DNA from: Olsenella sp. Marseille-P4559
GTDB lineage: Bacteria > Actinomycetota > Coriobacteriia > Coriobacteriales > Atopobiaceae
Assembly (NCBI RefSeq): GCF_900605015.1
Contig: NZ_LR027575.1
Location: 440,928 to 473,541 of the forward strand
Reading direction: 5' to 3'
DNA length: 32,614 bases
Shown here piece by piece: positions 7,547 through 14,304 of this stretch. The notes under the pieces are model-generated. The model did no database searches. It saw only the letters and a list, made by a program, of their open reading frames with translations, and was not told the origin of the DNA. The translations under genes and the position numbers were made by a program. The stretch's first letter is position 1. The number at the start of each line of letters is the position of its first letter.

Positions 7547-8473
7547 CTACTTGGACGAGGAGGAGCCCACGCCCTCCGTTGCCGTGCCAGATGCAGAGAA
7601 GTCCCCGCCCCACTCGAAGTCCGTGCCAACATAGGTGCCAATGAGCTGGTCGATGGTGCCGTCCTCGAGCATCTCGCCGATGCACTGGTCGAAATCGGCC
7701 ACAAAGGATGCGCCCTTCGTTGCCATGATGCGGTAGACGCCCACGTAGTCCTTGGTCTCGCTGCGGTCGAGAAGGCCCAGCACCAGGCCTTCGTTGGCGT
7801 CGCGCATGGACTGGCCCTCGGCGCCGTCGCACACGTAGGCGTCGATGCGGCCGGCGAGAACCTCCTGAAGGCACTGGTCGCCACCATCGTAGGTGTGGAT
7901 GTCGGCGTTGGGCAGGACGGTAGTCACAAACTTGTTCTGGACGGTGCCGGTTGTGCAGGCGATGCTCTTGCCGGAAAGGCCGTCGATGGCCGTTGTGGGG
8001 TCGCCGCCCAGGGTAAGCACACCGACGAGCGGCTGGTAGTAGCCACGGGTGAAGTCATAGGTCTGCTCGCGCTCGGCATTTGATGACATCGCCATCGTGA
8101 ATGAGGTGTCACTCGACTGGACGGAAGCAAGCGTGGCGGCAAATTCCTGCGGCTCGAAGTCGTAGGTGAAGCCAAGGCGGCTGGCCATCTCGTCTGCTAC
8201 GGCAATGTCGAGACCCACGACCCTCTGGGTGCCGTCCGACTGCATCTCGATATAGCGATAGGGGGCAAAGGCGTCGTCGCCCACGAAGGTGAGATGCCGG
8301 CCGGAAAGGGCGGTGGCCTCGCCGTCTGGCGGGGCGGCAGTCGTGCTTGACGTGCTGTTGGAGGAGGCGGAATCCTGCGAGCCGTCGCAGCCCGCAAGCA
8401 TGATTGTGGCGCCTGCTATGGTAAGTCCGAGAAATGCCCTGCGGCCAATCGATTTGTTCAGCTTGCTGTTCAT
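7547..8473 (-). CDS. Amino-acid ABC transporter substrate-binding lipoprotein
   Basis: A 308-aa secreted lipoprotein. The signal peptide SIGRRAFLGLTIAGATIMLA ends in the lipobox LAGC (lipidated Cys about residue 29). A Ser/Thr-rich linker follows, then a type II periplasmic-binding fold of family 3: VGDDAFAPYRYIE, VGLDIAVADEMASRLGF, the domain hinge GKSIACTTGTVQNKF, and the returning lobe IDAYVCDGAEGQS. It would capture a polar amino acid outside the membrane and deliver it to the permease encoded just downstream. The ligand cannot be named from sequence. A Ser-rich C-terminus (GVGSSSSK) is unusual but not disabling. Confidence 0.9.
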   Translation of the reverse strand: MNSKLNKSIGRRAFLGLTIAGATIMLAGCDGSQDSASSNSTSSTTAAPPDGEATALSGRHLTFVGDDAFAPYRYIEMQSDGTQRVVGLDIAVADEMASRLGFTYDFEPQEFAATLASVQSSDTSFTMAMSSNAEREQTYDFTRGYYQPLVGVLTLGGDPTTAIDGLSGKSIACTTGTVQNKFVTTVLPNADIHTYDGGDQCLQEVLAGRIDAYVCDGAEGQSMRDANEGLVLGLLDRSETKDYVGVYRIMATKGASFVADFDQCIGEMLEDGTIDQLIGTYVGTDFEWGGDFSASGTATEGVGSSSSK

Positions 8474-8541
8474 GCGGATGCCCCCATACGTGTCTGAAGC
8501 GAGTGCCCATTGTAGCTCATTGAAATCCTAGCCATCTGCTA

Positions 8542-8570
8542 TGAGACAAGGGGACTGTCCCCTTGTCTCA
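8542..8570. repeat. Palindromic intergenic repeat, copy 2 (perfect)
   Basis: A perfect 29-bp palindrome: 14-bp arms TGAGACAAGGGGAC around a central T. It sits 6 nt beyond the pepF stop and upstream of the binding-lipoprotein gene. The neighbouring CTGTCTCAT at 8572-8580 repeats part of an arm. It could act as a terminator for pepF on the minus strand, although no T-tract follows. Confidence 0.85.
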
Positions 8571-8576
8571 CCTGTC

Positions 8577-10367
8577 TCATAGCTCGTCGCGAAGCCGGTC
8601 GATTAGGCGCGAGAAGTATGCCAGTGCGTCTTCGACGGGCTTGGGCGTTGCCATGTCAACACCGGCGTCGCGCAGAAGCTCGATAGGCGGCTTGCTGGAT
8701 CCGCCCTTGAGGCAGCCCAGGTACTCCTCGACGGCAGGCGCGCCCTCGGTGAGGATGCGGTTCGAGATGGCAATGGCTGCTGCGTAGCTCGTCGCGTACT
8801 GGTAGACGTAGTAGCCGTAGTAGAAGTGCGGGATGCGCGCCCACTCCAGGCAAATGCCATCGTCCACGACAACGGCGTCGCCAAAGTACTGCGCGTTCAG
8901 CTCGCCCCAGCGCTTGCAGAGCGCATCGGCCGTGACGCCGCGGCCGTCGGCGTTCATCTCATTTACGTTGCGCTCGAACTCGGCAAACATGCACTGCCGG
9001 TAGAGCGTCGCCCGGAACGACTCGACAAAGTTGTTGAGCACGTAGGCGTGGGCCGCTGGGTCTGCGGTGTGCTCCAGGAGGTAGTGAGAGAGCAGCGCCT
9101 CGTTGAGGGTGGATGCCACCTCGGCCACAAAGATGGGGTAGTCGCTGTAGGTGGGTGACTGCGCATGGCACGAGAGGTACGTATGCACCGAGTGGCCCAT
9201 CTCGTGCGCCAGCGTGAAGACGTCATCGAGGCTTCCGTTGAAGCTCGTAAGGATTACGGGGTTGGTGCCATAAGAGCCCGAGGAGTACGCGCCCGAGCGC
9301 TTGCCGGGCGTCTCGTATACGTCAATCCAGCGCCGCTCAAGGCCCTCGCGTACGATGGTCAGGTAGTTCTCGCCCAGCGGCTCGAGCGCCTTCAAGATGA
9401 GCTCCCAGGCCTCCTCGTAGGTGTAGGTGAGGTCAACCGAATCGACGAGCGGCACGTACATGTCCCAGAAGTGCAGCTCATCCACGCCTAGGACGCTCTT
9501 GCGCAGGCTCGCATAGCTGTGGAGCGCGCCGAGGTTCTCGTTCACCGCGCCCACAAGGTTGTCGTAGACCGAGGTGGGCACCTCGTTGGCATCGAGGCGG
9601 TACTCCAGGGCGTCCTTGTAGTGGCGCGAGTCCGCAAAGAACTTGAGCTGCTTTACTTGGGCGGCGAGAAGCCCGGCGCAGGTGTTGCGGTGCGCTCCGT
9701 AGCTCGCGTAGACCGAGTCAAAGGCGGACTTGCGCAGCACGCGGTCATGGCTGCGTTCAAGGTTGATGAAGCTGCCGTGGGTCACGGGATGCTTCTTGCC
9801 CTGGGCGTCCGTGGCGTCGGTAAAGGTGAGGTCGGCGTTGTTGAGCTGCGAGAACACACGCTCTGGCTGGGCAGCGGAATCGCCTGTGCGGGCGAGAATG
9901 GCCTCCTCCGGCGCCGAGAGGCGATGCGGACGCATGCGCAGCTCGCGCTCGACCGCGCGACGGTAGTGCTCAAGGCCCGGCTCCTCGGCAAAGAAGGCGG
10001 CGAGCTTCTCGTCTGCCATACCAAGAAGCTCTGCCGAGAACCACGAGCAGGCCTCCTCGGTCTCTACCTCCAGGCCCATAACCTGGTCGGAGTAGACCTG
10101 GTACTTGGCCACGCGGGTGTCGACGTCGGCCTGACGGTCGGCATAGTTGCCCAGACGGTCGAGGGTCACGCTCGACTCGTCAACAAGACGCAGGTAGGCG
10201 AGAAGGTCCTCGGCTGAGGCGCTCACACGGCCCCTGTATGCCGCGAGCTTTGCCGGGAAGGCCTTGGCACCCTCAAGCTGGCGTTCGAAGTCCTTGTCAT
10301 CCTTGCACATGGACGAGAGGTCCCAGCGGTACCTCTCGGGAATCTGGTCGCGCGACTGATACTGCAT
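8577..10367 (-). CDS. pepF: Oligoendopeptidase F (M3 family)
   Basis: A 596-aa cytosolic zinc metallopeptidase, the normal length for PepF (about 600). It cleaves short peptides, recycling those imported or released by proteolysis. The zinc motif HEMGH is at residues 388-392 (two His ligands and the catalytic Glu389), with the third ligand in EVAST (Glu416). The oligoendopeptidase N-terminal domain is recognisable (RYRWDLSSMCKDDKDFE; YADRQADVDTR), as is the C-terminal YYVYQYATSYAAA segment with the substrate-binding Tyr residues. The ATG at 10365-10367 was preferred because AAGGAG precedes it; a further in-frame start lies 23 codons upstream inside a hairpin. Confidence 0.95.
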   Translation of the reverse strand: MQYQSRDQIPERYRWDLSSMCKDDKDFERQLEGAKAFPAKLAAYRGRVSASAEDLLAYLRLVDESSVTLDRLGNYADRQADVDTRVAKYQVYSDQVMGLEVETEEACSWFSAELLGMADEKLAAFFAEEPGLEHYRRAVERELRMRPHRLSAPEEAILARTGDSAAQPERVFSQLNNADLTFTDATDAQGKKHPVTHGSFINLERSHDRVLRKSAFDSVYASYGAHRNTCAGLLAAQVKQLKFFADSRHYKDALEYRLDANEVPTSVYDNLVGAVNENLGALHSYASLRKSVLGVDELHFWDMYVPLVDSVDLTYTYEEAWELILKALEPLGENYLTIVREGLERRWIDVYETPGKRSGAYSSGSYGTNPVILTSFNGSLDDVFTLAHEMGHSVHTYLSCHAQSPTYSDYPIFVAEVASTLNEALLSHYLLEHTADPAAHAYVLNNFVESFRATLYRQCMFAEFERNVNEMNADGRGVTADALCKRWGELNAQYFGDAVVVDDGICLEWARIPHFYYGYYVYQYATSYAAAIAISNRILTEGAPAVEEYLGCLKGGSSKPPIELLRDAGVDMATPKPVEDALAYFSRLIDRLRDEL

Positions 10368-10404
10368 GCGTGCTCCTTCGGGTGGGAGTTCTTCAGACTT
10401 CCCT

Positions 10405-10436
10405 ATGGTACACGCTGGAGTTGGGGCGTGTACCAT
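10405..10436. promoter_or_regulatory. Inverted repeat upstream of pepF
   Basis: Perfect 11-bp arms ATGGTACACGC (10405-10415) and its complement (10426-10436) enclose a 10-nt loop, 38 nt before the pepF start. It has no T-tract and lies on the promoter side of pepF, so an operator is as likely as an RNA hairpin. Confidence 0.45.
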
Positions 10437-10442
10437 GACCGC

Positions 10443-10468
10443 AGGCGGGAGGGGTGGCCGTCCCGCCT
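10443..10468 (-). terminator. Hairpin after the PEBP gene
   Basis: Eight-bp arms AGGCGGGA (10443-10450) and TCCCGCCT (10461-10468) form a GC-rich stem just beyond the stop of the minus-strand PEBP gene. No clear T-run follows, so termination may be weak. Confidence 0.45.
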
Positions 10469-10475
10469 GGGCGGC

Positions 10476-10988
10476 CTATGCTCGACCGGGGAGCTGTGCT
10501 ATGGCCACGCCCAGGACGTGCCCCTCCATGGCATGGAGCAGCTCGTTTAGCCAGAAGCCCTCGCTGAGCTGCGGCGCATTGTCCAGAGCGTAGACGCGCA
10601 GGGTGTAGGTGTGGTCGCGGTCGGGCGGTTGTGGGCCGTTGTAGCGGCAGGTGAGGAGCGGGTCATTGCTTCCCACGAGGCGAGACGCCGACGAGTTTCT
10701 CCCCTGCACCATGCCAGCGAAGCCCTGGTTGGAGGCGTTCTCGGGAAACGAGGCCTTGCTCGCCGGAATGCCGCAGGCGCACCAGTGGATCCAGGGGAAG
10801 CCGCACACGGGGATGGAGTCGATGTCGTAGAAGACCACGGCGAGCGTGGCGGCGTTCGCAGGCACGCCCGTGACCTCGAACGGAAAGGAGCGCGTTGGCG
10901 TGCCGGCATGCAGGCCGTTCTTGTCGGCGTACTTGGCGTAGGCGTCGGGGATGTAGCCGTTCTCGTCGAGCTTTACATGTACGTCCAT
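10476..10988 (-). CDS. YbhB/YbcL-family (PEBP/Raf-kinase-inhibitor-like) protein
   Basis: A 170-aa protein of the phosphatidylethanolamine-binding family. It shows the bacterial PEBP layout: TRSFPFEVTGVPANAATLAV, the D-x-D/W-H core VFYDIDSIPVCGFPWIHW, then ASNQGFAGMVQGRNS, the GPQPPDRDHTYTLRVYALD segment that matches the family's GP-PPxGxHxYxFxLYALD motif, and a final LLHAMEGHVLG helix. These proteins bind anionic ligands; their bacterial role is poorly defined. A normal GGGAGG site precedes the start. The gene is divergent from the lipoprotein at 11407 across a 418-nt regulatory region. Confidence 0.9.
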   Translation of the reverse strand: MDVHVKLDENGYIPDAYAKYADKNGLHAGTPTRSFPFEVTGVPANAATLAVVFYDIDSIPVCGFPWIHWCACGIPASKASFPENASNQGFAGMVQGRNSSASRLVGSNDPLLTCRYNGPQPPDRDHTYTLRVYALDNAPQLSEGFWLNELLHAMEGHVLGVAIAQLPGRA

Positions 10989-11406
10989 GAGTGCCTCCCA
11001 GGTTGGTGTGGTGCGTCCATTGTACGAGAGGGGAAGAGCTCCTGGCTTTGCGCGGGTCATGCAAGGAGCTTCCAACTCCCGGAGCATAATTATTGCGCGT
11101 CCGTTTTTGATACTCGAAGCCCAACTGGGAAAATATCATCGTTACCATAAAGTAGCGCGCAATAAATCGAGGGCTGAGACGAGCGCGCCGCCTGTCGACG
11201 CGCGTCTCGCCCGCTGTCGCGAACCCGGCTGGGTTCGCCCTGCTGCTCGCGACCCGGTGCAACCCCCCACATGGTAGAATGAGCAGGCCTGACGCGAGGC
11301 CCAGACGGCCAGACGAAAGGCGCCATATCCGGTCGCGCGAAAGCGGCCACACTACAGACGAGAGGCGCCGACATTCCGCAGCGCCGACAACATGTGAGGA
11401 GAAGCC
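10989..11406. promoter_or_regulatory. Divergent regulatory region with repeats
   Basis: This 418-nt stretch carries no gene. It holds an inverted pair TTATTGCGCG (11090-11099) and CGCGCAATAA (11156-11165) that encloses an A/T-rich 56-nt segment with TTGATA and AAATAT at promoter-like spacing. It also holds a TAGAAT possible -10 (11275-11280), and within the presumed leader of the lipoprotein gene two direct repeats of CAGACGANAGGCGCC (11310-11324, 11355-11369; N is A or G). The leader is long (about 125 nt) and GC-rich, with several possible stems, so RNA-level control is possible but no known riboswitch class is recognised. Confidence 0.45.
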
Positions 11407-12489
11407 ATGCTCAGGAACAGCAACATCACCCGTCGTCAGGCGCTCGCCGCGCTCGGCTCCATCACCGCTGGCCTTGCGCTTACGGCCTGCGGGGCCAGCC
11501 AGACGCAGTCCACCGACGCCGCCTCCCCGAGCGACTCCTCAACCTCCGCCGCCACCGAGGACGTAACCGCCCGCGTGGCGTCGCTCAAGGGCCCCACCAC
11601 GATCGGCCTGGTCTCGATGATGGACACCACCTCCGGCGTCCCCACCGAGGACACCCCCACCGAGCCCGCCGAGGGCTCGACCGGCATCACGTACTCCTAC
11701 ACCATCTCCGGTGCGGCCGACCAGGTCCTGCCGCTGGTAATCCAGGGTGAGACGGACATTGCCCTCGTGCCCTCCAATGTGGCCTCCGTCCTCTACAACA
11801 AGACCCAGGGCGGCGTGCGCGTGATTGACGTCAACACCCTGGGCGTGCTTTCCGTGGTCACCGGAGATGCCACGGTCGGGCAGTTCGAGGACGTCGCCGG
11901 CCACACCGTCTACCTCTCCGGCCAGGGCGCAAGCCCCGAGTACACGCTCAACTACCTGCTCGGCCAGGCCGGCATCAAGGACCAGGTGACCATCGAGTTC
12001 AAGAGCGAGCACAGCGAGTGCGCCGCGGCCATCCAGGCAGACCCCACCGCCGTCGCCATCCTGCCCGAGCCCTTCACCACGGCTACGCTGGCCAAGGACC
12101 CCTCGCTCTCCGCGCCCGTGAGCCTCACCGACGTCTGGGACCGCTACGCCGGCGGCTCGGGCAGCCAGTTCGTGATGGGCGTGACCATCGCCCGCTCCGA
12201 GTTTGTGGACGCGCACCCCGCGGCCGTTGCCGATTTCCTCTCGCGTCACGCAGAGTCCGTCGCTGCCGTGAACGGCGACCCTGCCGCCGCGGCGCCGCTC
12301 GTGGTGAAGGCCGGCATCGTGGCCAGCGAGGCCATCGCCGAGAAGGCCATCCCCAAGTGCAACATCGTGTGCGCCACGGGCGAGGAGATGCGCTCCGCGC
12401 TCTCCGGCTACCTGCAGGTTCTCTACGATGCCGACGCCTCCTCGGTGGGTGGCGCCCTCCCCGGCGACGACTTCTACTATGTGGGCTAG
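11407..12489 (+). CDS. NitT/TauT-type ABC substrate-binding lipoprotein
   Basis: A 360-aa secreted lipoprotein. The N-terminus (NITRRQALAALGSITAGLAL) has a twin-Arg and ends in the lipobox LTAC. The mature part has the pattern of SsuA/ThiY/NMT1-like binding proteins: a central hinge segment DIALVPSNVASVLYNKTQGG, then VAGHTVYLSGQGASPEYTLN and IQADPTAVAILPEPFTT. Such proteins capture nitrate, sulfonates, thiamine precursors or similar small molecules; which one is not evident. A GAGGAG site precedes the ATG. It is followed after 12 nt by a fused permease-ATPase, making a two-gene ABC importer. Confidence 0.88.
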   Translation: MLRNSNITRRQALAALGSITAGLALTACGASQTQSTDAASPSDSSTSAATEDVTARVASLKGPTTIGLVSMMDTTSGVPTEDTPTEPAEGSTGITYSYTISGAADQVLPLVIQGETDIALVPSNVASVLYNKTQGGVRVIDVNTLGVLSVVTGDATVGQFEDVAGHTVYLSGQGASPEYTLNYLLGQAGIKDQVTIEFKSEHSECAAAIQADPTAVAILPEPFTTATLAKDPSLSAPVSLTDVWDRYAGGSGSQFVMGVTIARSEFVDAHPAAVADFLSRHAESVAAVNGDPAAAAPLVVKAGIVASEAIAEKAIPKCNIVCATGEEMRSALSGYLQVLYDADASSVGGALPGDDFYYVG

Positions 12490-12501
12490 CCCAACGTAGG
12501 C

Positions 12502-13917
12502 ATGGCAGGCGAGAGCAGCAATGCACCCATGACCCCGCACGGCGTGCTGCGCCGCGCGGGTGCCGTGGCGTTCTGGCTCGTGGTGTGGCAGCTGGCGAGC
12601 ATGGCCGTGGGTTCCGAGCTGCTGCTTGCCGGCCCCATGGCAGTTCTCGTGCGGCTGGTGGAGCTCGTGCCCACGGCCGGTTTCTGGTCCGTCGTGGGCT
12701 TCTCGCTGACAAGAATCGCCGTGGGCTTTGCCGTGGCGCTCGCACTTGGCCTGGTGCTGGGGCTTCTCGCCCAGCGCCGGCATGCCTTGGCCGAGCTCCT
12801 CGCCCCGGCGGTGGGCTTTCTCAAGAGCGTGCCCATAGTCTGCGTGATTGTGCTGCTGCTCATGTGGGTGGGCTCGACGCGGGTCTCGGCCATCGCCGTC
12901 TTTCTCGCCGTGTTCCCGGCAATCTACTTCAGCGTGCTCGAGGGGCGCTCGGCCGCAGACCCCAGCCTGGGCGAGCTGCTCCGCGTGATGGGCGTGCCCG
13001 GCTGGCGGCGCTTCCTCGCAGACACGTGGCAGCAGCTTCTCCCGTACCTGGTGGCAACGTGCAGGAACGCCTGTGGCATGGCCTGGAAGGCCGGTGTTGC
13101 CGCCGAGCTCATCGGCAGCCCGCGCGGCTCCATGGGTGAGCGCATCTACCAGGCAAAGCTCCTGCTCGAGACCGGCGACCTCTTTGCGTGGACCATCGTG
13201 GTGGTGGCGCTCTCGTGGGCGTGCGAGAAGGCCTTCCTCGCGTGGCTTCGCTCCACGGGTTGTTGGGCGCTTGGCGCCAGCGTGCCACGAGCTGCGGGCG
13301 AGCGGCGCAGGGTCGCGGCACCTGTGCCAGCGGGGATTGCTCTCGAGGGCGTGACCTTGGGCTACGGCGATGTCGCTGTTGCTACCTGCGATTTGGTGCT
13401 GGCACCGGGGTCGCGCGCGGTGCTCGCCGACCCGTCCGGGGCAGGGAAGACCACGCTGATACAAACCGCGTGCGGGCTTCTCGCCCCGCTTGCTGGACGG
13501 GTCTTGGCACCGGGCTGGGGCGGGCTCTCCGTGCAGTTCCAGGATTCCCGGCTGGTAGAGGCTATGACTGCCGAGCAAAACGTGCTGCTCTGCTCGGCGG
13601 GGGCGCTCTCTGGGGGCGAGGCGCATGCGCTTCTGGCGGAGCTTCTCCCCGAGGATGCGCTGGGCAGGCCTGTTGCGGGGCTTTCCGGTGGGCAGCGCAG
13701 GAGAGTAGAGCTGGTGCGAGCGCTCGCGCATCCCAGTGCGGGCGTCGTTCTCGACGAGCCGTTCGCCTCGCTTGATGCGGCTACGCATGAGGCGGCGGCC
13801 GCATTTGTCATGCGACACCTCAGGGGGCGCACGCTGCTTGTGGCCTCGCATGCACCCGGGGACGCTGAGCTGCTGCGCGCGTCGGCCGTGCGCTTGGGTG
13901 AGGTTGCCGAGAGGTAA
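12502..13917 (+). CDS. Fused ABC permease-ATPase (NitT/TauT family)
   Basis: A 471-aa protein joining two normally separate subunits. Residues about 15-255 are a SsuC-like permease with six helices and the ATPase-contact loop AAELIGSPRGSMGERIY (200-216). Residues about 278-471 are a short ABC ATPase with Walker A at 310-317, Q-loop VQFQDSR (344-350), signature LSGGQ (394-398), Walker B VVLDEP (415-420), D-loop SLD and the H-loop His450. Walker A reads DPSGAGKT: its first Gly, nearly always present in GxxGxGKT, is Asp. The ATPase half is about 190 residues against the usual 240. With the lipoprotein encoded upstream it would complete an importer. The fusion means one polypeptide dimerises to give both halves. 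Confidence 0.88.
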   Translation: MAGESSNAPMTPHGVLRRAGAVAFWLVVWQLASMAVGSELLLAGPMAVLVRLVELVPTAGFWSVVGFSLTRIAVGFAVALALGLVLGLLAQRRHALAELLAPAVGFLKSVPIVCVIVLLLMWVGSTRVSAIAVFLAVFPAIYFSVLEGRSAADPSLGELLRVMGVPGWRRFLADTWQQLLPYLVATCRNACGMAWKAGVAAELIGSPRGSMGERIYQAKLLLETGDLFAWTIVVVALSWACEKAFLAWLRSTGCWALGASVPRAAGERRRVAAPVPAGIALEGVTLGYGDVAVATCDLVLAPGSRAVLADPSGAGKTTLIQTACGLLAPLAGRVLAPGWGGLSVQFQDSRLVEAMTAEQNVLLCSAGALSGGEAHALLAELLPEDALGRPVAGLSGGQRRRVELVRALAHPSAGVVLDEPFASLDAATHEAAAAFVMRHLRGRTLLVASHAPGDAELLRASAVRLGEVAER

Positions 13918-13919
13918 CC

Positions 13920-14162
13920 CTACTTCGAGTACGCTGCCCGAACGCTCACGCCAGGGATGGCGCCGACGCGCCCGGCAAGCGCCGCGATGGTGTCCTGCGG
14001 AGCATCGACTGCGACCGAAATCACGTTCATGTGACGCTTGGGGTAGGGGATGCCCATGCGGCCGATGATGATGCCCGCATTCTCGTGAAGCACCTCGTTG
14101 AGGCGCGCGACCGAATCCGGATCCTCGACGATGATCCCCAGCACCGCTACACGCGTTTCCAT
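13920..14162 (-). CDS. TM1266-like (iron-only hydrogenase system regulator) ACT-fold protein
   Basis: An 80-aa single-domain protein: VAVLGIIVEDPDSVARLNEV, then HENAGIIIGRMGIPYPKRHM, then NVISVAVDAPQDTIAALAGR and a final IPGVSVRAAYSK strand. This matches the TM1266 family, an ACT-like fold annotated as a putative regulator of the iron-only hydrogenase system because it often neighbours hydrogenase maturation genes. No hydrogenase gene lies in this window. A GGAGG site precedes the ATG. It is convergent with the ABC fusion gene, with 2 nt between the stops. Confidence 0.8.
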   Translation of the reverse strand: METRVAVLGIIVEDPDSVARLNEVLHENAGIIIGRMGIPYPKRHMNVISVAVDAPQDTIAALAGRVGAIPGVSVRAAYSK

Positions 14163-14304
14163 GGTGGCCTCCCGATGGGTTGTCCCTTCTCCCTGTGCCG
14201 CTTGCAAGAATACGCCCCGCGGCACCGCTTTGACGCCGCAAGGCGCGTTGGTGCGGGGATGCGTACGAGAAAGGGGCTTCCGCTGCCAATCCGCCCCTGC
14301 GTCC

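Noticed and set aside
11100-11406. Riboswitch of the TPP or guanidine class in the importer leader
   Set aside because: CTGAGA at about 11176 recalls TPP and GACGANAGGCGCC recalls part of the guanidine-III core, but the second conserved TPP block is absent and the pairing needed for the guanidine-III pseudoknot does not form.
11539-14289. 916-codon open frame on the minus strand across the ABC importer genes
   Set aside because: It is antisense to the lipoprotein and the permease-ATPase, whose motifs are clear. High GC content with G/C third positions makes long empty frames opposite real genes; the translation is rich in Ala, Gly, His and Arg with no domain.
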